Assembly (NCBI RefSeq): GCF_900497805.2
Contig: NW_020954611.1
Coordinates: 1,834,517-1,898,516, forward strand
Direction: 5' to 3'
DNA length: 64,000 nucleotides
DNA from: Vombatus ursinus
Taxonomy: Eukaryota; Chordata; Mammalia; Diprotodontia; Vombatidae
The notes beneath the pieces were generated by a model, which worked only from the letters and a program-made list of their open reading frames with translations, was not told the origin of the DNA and searched no databases. Position numbers and translations under genes: made by a program. Shown piece after piece: positions 30,886 to 42,114 of the stretch (position 1 is the stretch's first letter; every line of letters starts with the position of its first letter).

Positions 30886-31553
30886 TGATTTTACCCAAAG
30901 TAGCATTTGGAATTGAAGCAAATTAAAGTGGTGAGGAAAGTCATAAGGTAATCAGTTGAGGACAGTCTTTAAAGCCAGCTCAAGAAAGTCCTAATTAAGT
31001 TTCTGGCAATTGAGCTTGCATCTGATTCCCTTTCTGAAGATTCAGCTGTAGTGTAGGATTTGACCAAATTAAATGGCACTGTTAATGAGGCAGGAAACAA
31101 ATTTCATATGAGTGTCCCAAGCTTGATTTTTTTTTCATTGCAGCATAAATGATTTTTTTTTAATCTCTGATTATTATTTCTCTGCCTATTCTACTTTCCC
31201 TCCTTTTCTTTCTTGGCTCACTGAAAACAGGGCTTCCACATTCTTCACACTTTGGTGGTCCAGGATTCTTTTAGGCACCCTGGAAAATACAACCATTCCT
31301 TCTTTAGGATATTACCAATGGCACATCACTCAAGAGATTGCTTATATAGTTTGCTCAAGAAAAACATCGGTGTTCTTTGTTTGGCTTCACCAAAGCAAGC
31401 CCATTTGTCACTTGGGCCTTAGAATCAGACAGATGAACATTTTTCTCTCCCTAGCCAGAGGAAGCTGAGTGTCCAATGTGGCCACCCTGCCTGGATGAAA
31501 TGCTCAAGTGTGTCCAGCTTCACCTCCTGCTCCTACTCTGACAAGCACGCAGG

Positions 31554-31584
<31 letters not shown>

Positions 31585-32670
31585 ACCACATACACAAATG
31601 CACAAACACACATATGATTACCACACACCACATCCCTTAGGATACTAGGAAAGGCGGTGGATCTGAGCCCAGAGGAGTGATGGTGAGGTTAAAATAATGA
31701 ATTGTGTCAGTGTAATAAAAGAATGCTCGGGGTGGGGGGAAGTAAGGGCCAATAAGAAAGGCAAACACTGAGACAGGACAATGTAGGACCTTTGTTCACA
31801 TAGATAGGAGTTAGTGGATTTTTTAAAAGGATTTTTTTAAATGGAAATTAGGGCACATTTGAGCTGTTATTGAGTTTTCAAATTCAGATCACTGGACATG
31901 ATAGGAATGGAAAACAATAGTCACATTTCCAAAGTCATAATTAAGAAAATGATGGAATGAGAGATGAGGAGAACATGCTCTATTAGGAACTGGTAAGCTC
32001 CATCCCTGAGCTCCAAGGTCTGAAAGCATTTCATAAAAGTGGCAATAAAATAAGCCTTTATTTGAAAAGCATTGAATATATTCAGAGTATTGTCCCCCAG
32101 ACTCTATAATATATTGTCTGGATCAATACATCAAAGTAATACAGCTGGCTTCATTCAAATACATCTACAGTAGCCTCCTGGACTGTTACCCAGGTCAGAA
32201 GTGATTTTTAAGAACTGTGGGGTGGGTTGTCATTGGAGCAAACTTCATAGGCCCAAATTGCCGGCCACCAGAGTACATGGAAAAGAATGTTTCCTCCTTA
32301 AGTAAACTCCCTTTCTTCCTCCAAATGCTCATGAAAAAAAATATTAATTCCAAGGGTTCATTTTAAAGTACTTGGTGCATTGAAGGTTTTCATTGTCAAA
32401 CAGCAGTGACTAACGTACCTGGCTGGCCTGGTGAAAGGTGCAAGGCATCTTATCTGGATGTTATCTACCTGACTGGTTACTTTAGGACTACAAAGAACAC
32501 ATCCCATTTAGCTTCAACAGCATGTTCAACCTATGTACCAGGAGATAAGGGTGGGGGAAAACAAAGGAAACTACTTTTCCTTCCATGAAGAAAAGCCCAG
32601 AGCATGGCTGAAGCTTACCACAATTTTCCACTGGCATACTAAGGCCCACTTCCTTAAGGCTTAGCATTTT
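30886..32670. other. Unassigned sequence
   Basis: About 1.8 kb with no gene or interspersed repeat recognised, apart from a CA microsatellite at 31552-31582. Confidence 0.4.
31552..31582. repeat. (CA)n microsatellite
   Basis: About 15 CA units with degenerate CA-rich flanks to about 31630. Confidence 0.95.
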
Positions 32671-32910
32671 AAGAGGCAGCATGATGTGGCACAATGTAAA
32701 CTGGATTTAAAGTCAGAGACTGGAAGCCCAGTTAAAATTACCAGTATCTCTAAGCTTTGTGACTATGGGCAAGTCACAACCTCTCTGGGCCTCAGTTTTA
32801 TCATCTGTAAAATGGGAGTAATAATATTTGTGCCACTTATCACAAAAGGCTATTGAAGAGAAGGTGCTTTGTAAAACACTATCAAAATGTTGGCCACCAT
32901 TACTGCATGC
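32671..32910 (+). mobile_element. CORE-SINE (MIR group), near full length
   Basis: Sense: aaagtcagagactggaagcc, gactatgggcaagtcacaac (32761-32780), tcatctgtaaaatgggagta (32801-32820), aggtgctttgtaaaacacta. Confidence 0.85.
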
Positions 32911-32984
32911 CTTATTGCATGAATAATTATTGCATGAATTGAGTGACTCTTTCACCGTGTAATCTGTCCTAGGTGCATTTCCAC

Positions 32985-33205
32985 CTCTAAGCTTTGTTGT
33001 TGCTAGTTTTGTGCCTAGAATGCCACCCTTCCTTTTTTCTCTCCTTGACATTCTCCCATTATTTCAAAACCCAGTTCTTGATCATTTCTCTCCTGTATTC
33101 CTATAAGCACTTTTGTTTATATCACTTAGCATATTTTCCCTTACATTATTATCAGTTTTATGCATATGTTCCCTTCAAAAAAGGCCTACTCCTATCCCCT
33201 TCTGT
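32985..33205 (+). mobile_element. LINE L2, internal 3' UTR fragment
   Basis: Sense words tgcctagaatgccacccttc (33012-33031) and the segment toward attcctataagcacttttgt. The terminal signature is missing. Confidence 0.5.
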
Positions 33206-33844
33206 TATATTGAGATGATCCGAGGTTCTCAGAAACCCAGCCGGTTGGATGCAAGTCCTGGGAGGCCCTTTCATGCTGAAAACCCTTGGAGCACAGTCTC
33301 TACCCACTGCTCAATGATGAGCCAAGCTAAGCAAAAAGAGGATGATAACCAGAATGTCGCCCACTAGGATGATGGATTCTTCCTTTGGACATGGAGACCC
33401 ATTAAACTGATAAAAATAGACAGTGACCCTTAGTCCAACCCCCTTCTGCTTCTGCAATGATTGTGCAGAATGACAGAAAAGAGATCAGAAGAGGCCATGA
33501 ATCACATTTTAAGACTGTCTACAAACATTGACTCAATTGTTGATACTCAGCAAAAATGGAAGACTTCTGTCCTATCGCAAAACAAGATGAATTAATAGTG
33601 CTAATGTCAAAAGGGAAATTTGACCCAGCTGACAAACTTGGTAGGATGAAACTAACAATGTGAATGTGGCTGTGGATGGGTATACCAAATTTAGAATAGA
33701 TAGATTAACTTACTGGGGCTGCACCCCAGCCTTCTACACCATGGCCCAGAAACCTCTTTATCCTGGAAGATTCACTCCTTGGAAGCACCCTCTCCCCACC
33801 TGTGGCTCCTCCCTCTGATTGGATGGCTTTTCTCAGAACCTCCA
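33206..33844. other. Unassigned sequence
   Basis: No family or gene recognised. A CCAAT-like ctgattggatgg (33814-33825) and a weak TATA-like word (catttaagaagg at 33842-33853) occur by the right edge, which may be chance. Confidence 0.3.
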
Positions 33845-34110
33845 TTTAAGAAGGATTCCTCAGACCAGTCATGTCTTCATTTTTCACCATGCTGCTACCT
33901 GGAATTCTCCAACATGTTCCATGCTAGGTGCCTTCCACCTCCCTCCATCGTCCACACCTTCTCTTTCACATTTGTTTTTATGTTTTGTACCTTCCCCCAT
34001 TAGAATGTAAGCTCCTTGAAGGCAGGTATTGTCATTTTACTTGTATTTATATTCCCAGTCCTTGGCACATAGCAAGCACTTAGTAAATGTTAATGTTTGT
34101 TAACTGACTT
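33845..34110 (+). mobile_element. LINE L2, 3' terminus
   Basis: gaatgtaagctccttgaagg (34003-34022), attcccagtccttggcacat, gcacttagtaaatgttaatg (34076-34095). Confidence 0.8.
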
Positions 34111-34120
34111 AAGGTGGTAG

Positions 34121-34230
34121 CGGATATATGTATGTGTGTATATATATATGTATATATATGTACACATACATGTGTGTATTATAATATGATGCATATTATA
34201 ATATATAATATGCATATCATGTATATATGG
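34121..34230. repeat. TA/TG-rich microsatellite
   Basis: tatgtgtgtatatatatatg-type units then palindromic ATAATATATAAT-type sequence. Confidence 0.85.
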
Positions 34231-34379
34231 ATGAGAGAGAGAGAAAGAATTTGGTTGAGAATCAATATAGGGAGAAAGACAACTTATTTTGTCATTGAAA
34301 TATGTTATAAACTACGTCAATAGAAAAAAAAGAGAGTAGATAAGTTCAGAAAACAGATCCCAAGTCTGACAGACAGGCA

Positions 34380-35100
34380 TGATATTAATCAATCCACAAT
34401 CATTTACCAAGCATCACCATATGCTAGTCACCATGCTTGGTGTTGGAGATTGCCAGTAAGATCAATTAGAAGACTATTGTGATGGTTCAGGAAAGAAACT
34501 CAAACTAGGGTGATTGCCATCTCAGTATAGAGAAGGGAACCGATTCAAGGCATACTGTATATATTGATTTGGCAGCTGACTAGATTTGTGGGATAGTGAA
34601 GAGTGAGAAATTAAGGATTATACTAAGGTTGTGATCCTGGATGAATGGAAGAATGGTAGTTCCCTTCAAGTGAAATAGCAATGAATATAAGAGTGAAAAA
34701 AAGGTCCTGCAATATCATAGTGGCATGGATTTAGAGCTGGAAAGGACCTCAGAGATCATCAATTTCCACCCTCTCGTTTTTTAGGTGAGAAAACTGCAGA
34801 CCAGAGAAATTGTGACTTGATCATATACATAGCTAATGGGTGTCTTGGTCAAGGTTTGAACTCAGGTTTTCCTGAACTTCCTGAATAGAAATATGGAAGT
34901 TTGGCAGAAGAGTGGGTTTGGGGGAAGAGATGTGCTCTGTTTGGGGCATGTTGAATTTGTCATGTTTCTAGGATATCTAGTTTTTAAAATTCAATAGACA
35001 GTTGGTGATCTAGGTCTAGAAACAGAAGAGAGGGATGAGGGCTAGAAAAGTAAGTCTGGGAGTCATCCACATTGAGATCATGATTAAATCCATATATAAC
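34380..35100 (-). mobile_element. LINE L2, antisense, split by a SINE
   Basis: Antisense 3' end ttaatcaatccacaatcatt near 34386, tagaagactattgtgatggt (34467-34486), and after the SINE gggcatgttgaatttgtcat (34943-34962) and ctgggagtcatccacattga (35056-35075). The order matches that of the antisense L2 copies at 1-785 and 62768. Confidence 0.75.
34712..34895 (-). mobile_element. CORE-SINE (MIR group) inserted in L2
   Basis: agagctggaaaggacctcag (34733-34752), tttaggtgagaaaactgcag, tgaactcaggttttcctgaa. L2 sequence continues on both sides. Confidence 0.7.
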
Positions 35101-35281
35101 TTTGCATCCTCGGTGCTTAGTACAGCATCCCATGTTGTGTAACTGCTCCATAAATCTGCAGAGAATATGTCTTGACTGTATATGAGTCAAGATATTTTCT
35201 GCTTTCTCTAGGTGATTTACTAGTTACAAAGGAAATTAAATAAATAGAAAGGCTGCACTAAATTGTATTGATTGTTTATTC
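35101..35281. other. Short L2-like word, otherwise unassigned
   Basis: cggtgcttagtacagcatcc (35110-35129) followed by aactgctccataaat resembles a sense L2 end, but only ~55 bases match. Confidence 0.35.
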
Positions 35282-35283
35282 TG

Positions 35284-35321
<38 letters not shown>

Positions 35322-35364
35322 AGAGAGAGAGAGAGACAGAGAGACAGAGACAGACAGACAGAGA
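35282..35364. repeat. (TG)n then (GA/GACA)n compound microsatellite
   Basis: About 17 TG units followed by GA and GACA units. Confidence 0.95.
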
Positions 35365-36004
35365 GTTTTAATGGAACAATCATTTAAAAGGATTGGGCAT
35401 CCTATGAACTTGAGATATATTTCATCACCAAGAAAGTGTTACTCTGAAGTTTAGGGTATCTGACAAATATTATTTAGCATTTCCTGTTTCTGAAACATAG
35501 CATCATTCCTTAGAACCACAGGGAAGATGGAAAACATTTCCAGGCATGGCAAAAAACTTTTTGTAAGAATTGAGAAGAAAAATTCTTACAAGTAAGGTTC
35601 AGTAAACCTTGATGGCAGAGTTGAATTAATGAGATATGATACATCTGGGAGGACATCTGTGGAGGAAATGCTTGGCCGTTTCCAGATGACAACTTCTTCA
35701 AGACAGGCATCTATCTTATCTCTCGGTTAATCATTTTAAGGTGCTTGTTCAGTGAGTCAATCATACATAACTAACAGCAATATGATATCATTTAGGTCAC
35801 TTAGAATCATCATATGCTTCATCACTGCCAAGAGCATTCAAATTCCCTGTTAGTATTCCCTCATTTGTGCGATGTGAACAGTAATACTGCTTAAAAAGAA
35901 GTTAAATGACCTTCTCAAATGCACGCTATCCTGGGATAGTTGAGATTGAGTCCTTAGTATCTAAGGTTGGCACGTCACTGGGAAGAGTCCTCGTAATTGA
36001 TAAC
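35365..36004. other. Unassigned sequence
   Basis: No repeat or gene recognised. Confidence 0.35.
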
Positions 36005-36195
36005 CATAGATGCCATCTTTATTGTATATCCCATTTGCAAAATACTTTGCAAACAACAACTCAGTGAGGCAGGGAATTCAGGCATCATTATTCCCATTTT
36101 AAAGAAGAGGAAAAGTGAGGCTCCAAAAGGGTGGGTGAAATTCTTCCTAGTTACATAGCTATGTGGAAAGAGGTAAAACCACAGCTCCTTCTTGT
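36005..36195 (-). mobile_element. CORE-SINE (MIR group), diverged
   Basis: Antisense tail tttgcaaaatactttgcaaa (36032-36051) and core ttcccattttaaagaagagg. Confidence 0.65.
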
Positions 36196-36342
36196 TACAA
36201 ATGGAATTAGAGTCAGGAGAATTGGGTTTGAATACTGATGCTGACACACATTGTGTGACCACTCTTGTCTGCTATCTTCATTTGTAAAATGAGGAGGTTA
36301 GAATAAATGGGCTCTAAGGCCACTTCTAAATGCTTTATGGTT
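36196..36342 (+). mobile_element. CORE-SINE (MIR group)
   Basis: Sense: attagagtcaggagaattgg (36206-36225), ttcatttgtaaaatgaggag (36278-36297). It abuts an antisense copy tail to head. Confidence 0.65.
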
Positions 36343-36344
36343 TC

Positions 36345-36405
36345 TTCATTCATTCTGCATATATTTATTAAATACTCCTTATATACAATGAACTATGCTT
36401 GGGGT
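36345..36405 (-). mobile_element. LINE L2, antisense 3'-end scrap
   Basis: ttcattctgcatatatttat and the reversed AGCATAG word. Very short. Confidence 0.45.
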
Positions 36406-36539
36406 AAGGAATGATTTGAACCAAGGTCTTCTGGCTCCACACCTACCTCTTTCTGCTCGGACGTGCTGTCTCTAAAATGTATTCAAGATATTGTTACCTT
36501 GGCAGCGAAGACGTTCCAACTAAAACTGGGTATCAAGAC

Positions 36540-36812
36540 AACCACAATAATAATAGCTATCATTTATATAGTGCTTACTACATTCCAGACACTATGCTAC
36601 ACATTCAACAATTATTATGTCATTTGAACCATAGGCAGTAGTTGCCATTATTAATCCCATTTTACAGATGAGGAAATTGAGGCAAACAAGAGGTCAAGTG
36701 ATTTGCCCAGGGTCACACAGCTAGGAAGTGCCTGAGGCCATATTTGAATTCAGGTCTTTACTTCTTGAGGTCTAGCTCTCTATCCACTGCACCACCTAGC
36801 TGGCCAACTTTT
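36540..36812 (-). mobile_element. CORE-SINE (MIR group), complete
   Basis: Tail ataataatagctatcattta (36544-36563), core cattttacagatgaggaaat, gatttgcccagggtcacaca (36700-36719), head ctctatccactgcaccacct (36777-36796). Low divergence compared with other MIR copies here. Confidence 0.88.
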
Positions 36813-37254
36813 AATCTGACTTTTCATTTCTCAGATAATTTTGCTTAAAGCATTTTATTTTTCCTTTCCATTCTAATGAATAATTCACCTTTTACTTTTT
36901 TTTTTTTTTTTGAGGGAGAGAGGAGTCTCAGACTACTGATGATAGATTTCAGGCTAAAAACTCAAGTACCCATGGAGCCACAAGAACCAGTCTATTGTTT
37001 TTTAATTTTCAAAACTTAATTAGTATATAGTTATAGACAATTTATTTTTATCTTATTCATTTTATTATTATTTATATTTCATTTATACATTTATTTATTT
37101 TATTATTTTACTTAACATAAAATTATTGATATCACTGATATTTTCATAAAAAATGATACTGGCAGGCTATATAACCTCTTTACCTTGGAGTTCACAATCT
37201 ACTGACTTTTCTGACTTTCACCCGGGGAAAAAGGATTACATCAGCCACATAAAT
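36813..37254. other. AT-rich unassigned sequence
   Basis: A T run at 36898-36912 and a strongly AT-rich stretch at 37010-37135; no gene or repeat family recognised. Confidence 0.45.
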
Positions 37255-37550
37255 ACTTTTCATTTTATCATCATCTATATGAAGAATTGAAAACAGAGAC
37301 TGGAAAAATATAGAAAGGGAAGAAACAGGTAAGAGGAGAAGAGACTGGGGGAAAGAGAGAAAGAGAAGAAGGGAGAAAAGGGAAGAGAAATGAGAAGAGA
37401 ACAGAAAAGAAGGAAGGGAAGACAAAAAGGAAGGGAAGGATAAGAGAGGAAACAGAATGGAAACAGAGGGATAGGAGGATAAGGTAAAGACTGGAAAGAA
37501 AGAGAAAAGTGGGAAGAAGAGGAAAAAGGAAGAAGAGGGGGAAAAGATCC
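37255..37550. repeat. Long polypurine tract (plus strand)
   Basis: Nearly 300 bases that are mostly A and G, dominated by GAAGG, GAGA and GGAAG words, with few pyrimidines. The two overlapping minus frames here (Ser/Phe/Leu/Pro-rich) follow from this composition and are not called as genes. Confidence 0.8.
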
Positions 37551-37689
37551 CTCCATCTCTTCTCCCATGATCCATCATTTCTGCTCTAGGGGTTGAAGGG
37601 CTCAGAGAGCCTCCTACTTCTAGATTCACACAAGGAGTTTTTGCCTGTACCCAGAGATGAATTTAACCTGTCTATTCCTTCTTGCTTAA

Positions 37690-37783
37690 AACTTGGATTC
37701 AGTCAAAGGGTCCCACTTGAGGACCTAGAAGGCCACATGTGGCCTCAAGGCTGCAGGGTCCCCACCCCTGACTTAGGCTATTT
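37690..37783. mobile_element. Possible DNA-transposon end fragment
   Basis: ggccacatgtggcctcaagg (37731-37750) and gtccccacccctgacttagg resemble the end of a mammalian hAT-type repeat. Short, and assigned from memory only. Confidence 0.3.
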
Positions 37784-38044
37784 TACATTGTTGTCGTTTG
37801 TCCTTCTTTCTCTAAGAAGACCATGGCATCAGGCAGGTAATGGCATGACATTCAAGTGGATTGGATTTCAGTGAGAGAGGGCTGTACAAAGTCACTACCC
37901 TCACTTTCTTCTCTGGAGTCATTTGGGTCCAGTGACAAGATATAGATCAAGATGACTGGAGATGGCCCTGGATGCAGTGGGAGGCCTTGGCCTTTTTCAG
38001 CTAAGGTCTTTAAGAGGTCTCAGTTTAATTGAGACAACGCCCGT
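37784..38044 (+). mobile_element. Unnamed marsupial interspersed repeat, long copy
   Basis: gtcgtttgtccttctttctc, gagagagggctgtacaaagt (37873-37892), gatgactggagatggccctg (37950-37969), ggtctcagtttaattgagac (38016-38035). Shares its first ~120 bases with 22680-22800. It is non-coding and SINE-sized. The promoter origin could not be recognised. Confidence 0.65.
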
Positions 38045-38205
38045 TAGGTAAGAAACTGTATAACCAATGACAAATTGCCTGTCTTCTCAATGAGGGCGTA
38101 GGAGAGAGAGGGAGAGAATTTGGAACTTAAAGTTTTAAGAAATGAATGTTGAAAATTCTTTTTACATGTTAAGTGGGGAAAAATAAAACATTAAATAAAA
38201 AAATA
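38045..38205 (+). mobile_element. LINE L1, 3' UTR end
   Basis: Marsupial L1 end: acaaattgcctgtcttctca, gagagaatttggaacttaaa (38112-38131), ttctttttacatgttaagtg, A-rich tail with aataaaacattaaataaa. It starts where the unnamed repeat ends, so a joint retrotransposition is possible. Confidence 0.7.
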
Positions 38206-38269
38206 AGAATGTTTAAGCTAGAACTCCCTTCTACTGTGCCCTCTGGAGTATCTGTTCTATTGTTAACAA

Positions 38270-38460
38270 AATACTCTTCATATTAGACTTGAGTCCTTCC
38301 CCCAGAAATTATTTTGTATCTATTTTGAATTTAATTTTCTACATACATGCTCCTCAAACAGCATATAAGTGCTTTGAGGACAGGAGCCCTTTTAGTTTTG
38401 TTTTTGTAATCCTAGCACTTAATCTGGTATGCAGTAGGTGCTTAATAAATGCTTATTGAA
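38270..38460 (+). mobile_element. LINE L2, 3' terminus
   Basis: agtgctttgaggacaggagc (38368-38387), aatcctagcacttaatctgg, gtgcttaataaatgcttatt at 38438-38457. Confidence 0.85.
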
Positions 38461-38625
38461 TTGAATCCTCATTTTACAGATGAGGCAACTGAGGCTCAGA
38501 GAAATTAAGTAATTTGTTCAAAGTCACACAGCTATTGTGTGACAAAGGCAGGCTTTTCGCTCTAGTGTTCTGAGTCTAAAGACCTTGTCATTATCCATTA
38601 TCACCTCACTCACCCTAATGCTTAG
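38461..38625 (-). mobile_element. CORE-SINE (MIR group) fragment
   Basis: tcattttacagatgaggcaa (38468-38487), gttcaaagtcacacagctat. The tail is missing because it abuts the L2 end. Confidence 0.75.
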
Positions 38626-38629
38626 GTAG

Positions 38630-38800
38630 CATGGTATTGTAAAATTCAAATCATAGCTAAATTTCTTATTAGCTGTGTGACTTCAAACAAATCGCTTCTC
38701 TCTGCCCCAGTTTCCTCTTTTATGAAAAGGGAGAATTTGACCAGATTATTTCTAAGGTAATTTCTTGTTCTTTATTCTGTAATCCTGAATTTAATATAAT
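38630..38800 (+). mobile_element. CORE-SINE (MIR group) fragment
   Basis: tattagctgtgtgacttcaa (38667-38686), ccccagtttcctcttttatg (38705-38724). Confidence 0.7.
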
Positions 38801-39904
38801 TTTACTTTTTCTTTACCAGAAAGTGGTTGGGGCAAAAGAGTGTTGAATAAGCTAACCCCAGACCTCATGACTAGGATATAATGGAACATAACCAGAGTTC
38901 TATGGTCTCAGCAATCTATTTAACAGCCTCAAAATGTCTCCACTGACATTTTTAGGAAATGGAAAACAATTTAAGAAAGAGGAAATAAGCTATTATGTAA
39001 ATGTATTATGAGCTAACTAAACTTCAGCATGTGATTCAAAACCAAGTCATTTTTTTTTACTCTTGCATTATACACACACATCTAAAAACAGAGAAAAAAA
39101 AAACAAATCTTAAAGGAAGATGGGATAGAGTGTTTCTTCAGTCTGTAAGACTTTAGAGAAGCAAAGCTTCCAGATCAATCTCTGAGACTTTGAATTCTTA
39201 TAGTCTCAATGATGGATCCTCAGTTTTGCTGCCCCACCCAAGACTCTTCACAAGGACTAGGGCTGATCCCCCAAAAGGGTCATATTTCTTTGTGACTCTT
39301 TATCCCTTCCCCCCTGCTCAACCACCATAATGAAGTTTGTCCAGGAAATCTCCCAAGACAGCTTAAGTATAATTTGTGTCTAGGTTTCTCTAATGTAGAT
39401 ATAATTGAGGCATCTCCTAATCAACTTGATGAAATTGTACGACATGGACCATTGTTAGGTCTTGATCAAACTGGAGTGCCCCAATCAAACCCATGGGACA
39501 TAGGGTGCTACTGCATTAACTGAGAAATTAACCACTTCTCCTGATCTAGAAAGGTAAACCTATTATATCCTTGGGGGAACTCAGTTCTTGAATACTTGCT
39601 ATTTGCCTTTTTCCTTCAACTTTCTTCCGAAGAGCAGCAGGGAAGCAGTGGAGATTTCTGAAGAAAGTCAAGAATAGAAATTCCCTCCCCCAACCACCTC
39701 TACCCCTTGGGCCAGCAGAGTCAAAGCAGATGGCAATGGGGAAAAGGCTTATGTGTGGCCTGAGAAAGGAGTTCAAGGACACTGTCCTGACCCCCAAATT
39801 CCTTTCCAGAGGCTAGAAAACTTCAAATTCCCTAAGGCAATACAATTTCAGAATCTAACCTTCTAGCAGTGAATTTCTTGGGTAATTTTGAGAGGTGACA
39901 ATGG
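38801..39904. other. Unassigned sequence
   Basis: About 1.1 kb without a recognised repeat or gene; frames are short and motif-free. Confidence 0.4.
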
Positions 39905-40145
39905 TTACTCCAAGTAATAGCTATTGCTAATATTTCTGTAGTACTGTACACATATTATTGCATTTTATTTTATCCTCACAATACTGAGAGATAGGTGCTA
40001 TTATTATCCACATTTTACAGTTGAGAAAACTGAGTCAGACAGCAGTTATGTAATTTGCTTAAAATCACACAGCTAGTAAGTGTCTGAGGTCAGATTTGAA
40101 CTCTGGGTCCAGTTGTCTAGCCACTTTACTACCTAACTGCCAATA
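39905..40145 (-). mobile_element. CORE-SINE (MIR group), near full length
   Basis: attttatcctcacaatactg, catttttacag-like core at 40010-40030, ctagtaagtgtctgaggtca (40072-40091), reversed head to about 40143. Confidence 0.82.
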
Positions 40146-40361
40146 AGTAAGAGTCTCTGAGTATAGGTATTTACTTTAGCATTTGATCTAAAATAATAAT
40201 TTCTTGATGTACTCAGCTCCTTGGAGGAGAAAGAAGACAAAGACAACTTACACGCAGCCTCCTACTTAGAGAACAAGTTAGAATGAGTTAGAGCAGATCT
40301 AGTGATATGCGTATCTAGGAAAATCCAAAGTATGTTTATCTTGTGAGGCAATTCTATATAT
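40146..40361. other. Unassigned sequence
   Basis: Nothing recognised. Confidence 0.3.
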
Positions 40362-40556
40362 GACGATGGTGTTCAGTCACATTGAACTCTTCACAACCCC
40401 AACTGGGATTTTCTTAGCAAAGATACCATTCCCTTCTACAGCTCATTTTACAGATGAGGAAACTGAGGTAAACAGGGTCGTAAGCTAGTAAGTGTCAGGT
40501 CAGATTCAAACTCAGGGAGATGAGTCTTCTATCCACTGTTCCACCTAGCTTTTGTA
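40362..40556 (-). mobile_element. Mar1-type CORE-SINE, short form
   Basis: Antisense RTE-like tail gaactcttcacaaccccaac (40384-40403) and attttcttagcaaagatacc, then core tttacagatgaggaaactga (40447-40466) and head ctatccactgttccacctag. Confidence 0.75.
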
Positions 40557-40840
40557 ATTCTAAATAACAGGGTGGTATTACGAGTAATGGGGAGACCTAA
40601 TGTTTAGGTCTCTATGAGAGAGGACTCATTGAGGAGTTTCCTAATAGAAATGGTAAATTCAATTCTTCTCTGGGAGATGTGTGTATGTGTGTGGAGCTGG
40701 GAGGGAGGGGTGTTGGACAAGTTGATGGACTGTTTGAGTATTTGATGATTCTGTATTTCTTCTTGGATTTCTGTAAGCCGTTAGCATATATTTCCTGCAG
40801 GGTGAAATAAGGGCTCTCGTTTATCTAGTTACCATATTGT
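40557..40840. other. Unassigned sequence
   Basis: Nothing recognised. Confidence 0.3.
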
Positions 40841-41118
40841 ATGTAGGTAACTAAGTGGTACAATGGCTAGAGTGCTGGACTTTGAGTCAGGAAGACCTGA
40901 GTTCAAATCTTGTTTCAGATACTTATTAACTATGTGACACTGAGCAAGTCACTTAACCTTTGTCAACCTCAGTTTCCTCATCTCTAAAATCAGGCTGATA
41001 ATAGCACCTACCTCACGCAATTGTTGTGAGGATCAAAAGAGGTGAAAAATAAGGTGCTTTACAAACTTTAAATCTCTCTATAAATGCTAGATGATGATGA
41101 TAACGATGATGACGATTA
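40841..41118 (+). mobile_element. CORE-SINE (MIR group), complete, with ATG-rich tail
   Basis: aggaagacctgagttcaaat (40889-40908) carries the B-box-like segment; cctcagtttcctcatctcta (40969-40988) and tgtgaggatcaaaagaggtg follow. It ends in a (GATGAT)-rich tail at 41085-41118. Confidence 0.88.
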
Positions 41119-41954
41119 CCTTGCACAATTCAAGGATCCTACCATCCACATTTAGGATAGCCTAGGCACAAGCCATGACTCAATTTTATCTTGGAGTCTT
41201 CCCTGGATTAAGGCAAGGCAACATGCCAAAGGAAGAGAGACTGACCTTTGAGGTCAAGCTTCAAGGGTAGAATCTAGTCCATGTGAACCCAGAGTCCTTA
41301 GAAGGAGAGGGGATCCTGAGTCATGAGTTCATTGGTAAAAGGGTTCTAAGCTCTCATATAAGCAGTCAAGGTAATAAATGCAATGTATATTTGGTAGGAC
41401 AGCATTTTTGTCAACCTGCAGAAAATGCAGAAGATTCCAAGGAGACAATAAATACACACAAGAAATGGATAAGTTCCTAATCTCCAGTCCCTTTTACCTC
41501 CCCAACCACATACCCCACACATCCCCCAAGGCAATGATATTATAAGACAACTGAATCAGCAACATCCTTTCTCAAAGCACCTAAATTGTTTAACTCACTT
41601 ATTGTAATTAGGGAAGGGGTTGCAAGGTCCCTGTTCCTACCTTCCCCAAGTCCCAGAGCCCCTTCACTGCCTCTCCTGCCATAGGACTCAGAGGTAATCT
41701 TTTTCTTTCTCCATCAGTCATGAAGTTAAAGAATCCATCTCTCTGAAAGATCAAATCTCCAAATTCTCAAACTTGGAACTTTCAAATTTGTGGTCACCAG
41801 TAAGACTACCAATAAGCTTAGAACTGCCTGAGTAATCTTCCTTTTCTAAACTAGAAGGCTGGATTCTGGGATCACATTTCAGGATTACTCTAACAAGAGG
41901 TTGGGGCTGAAAAAAATATTGCTCAGGAACTCCCATCTTGGATGCTGTTTTGGG
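41119..41954. other. Unassigned sequence
   Basis: About 800 bp without a recognised repeat or gene. Confidence 0.4.
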
Positions 41955-42060
41955 TCTCCTGACTGATCAAGTTATGGCATGTGAATATGGTGGAATACTA
42001 TTGTGCTACATAAAATGATGAAAGGGTGGTTTCAGAGAAACTTGAAAAGTCTTAATCTCA
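41955..42060 (+). mobile_element. LINE L1 fragment (ORF2 C-terminus)
   Basis: atcaagttatggcatgtgaa and gtggaatactattgtgctac (41989-42008) match the L1 segment seen at 15250-15310. Confidence 0.7.
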
Positions 42061-42075
42061 CAAATTTCCTAAGGT

Positions 42076-42114
42076 TGTGTGTGTGTGTGTGTGTGTGTAC
42101 CTGTCTGTCTGTCT
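42076..42114. repeat. (TG)n and (CTGT)n microsatellite
   Basis: About 11 TG units followed by three CTGT units. Confidence 0.92.

Noticed and set aside
37192-37629. 145-residue and 97-residue overlapping minus frames rich in Ser, Phe, Leu and Pro
   Set aside because: They follow from the polypurine tract; two frames with the same composition and no motif.
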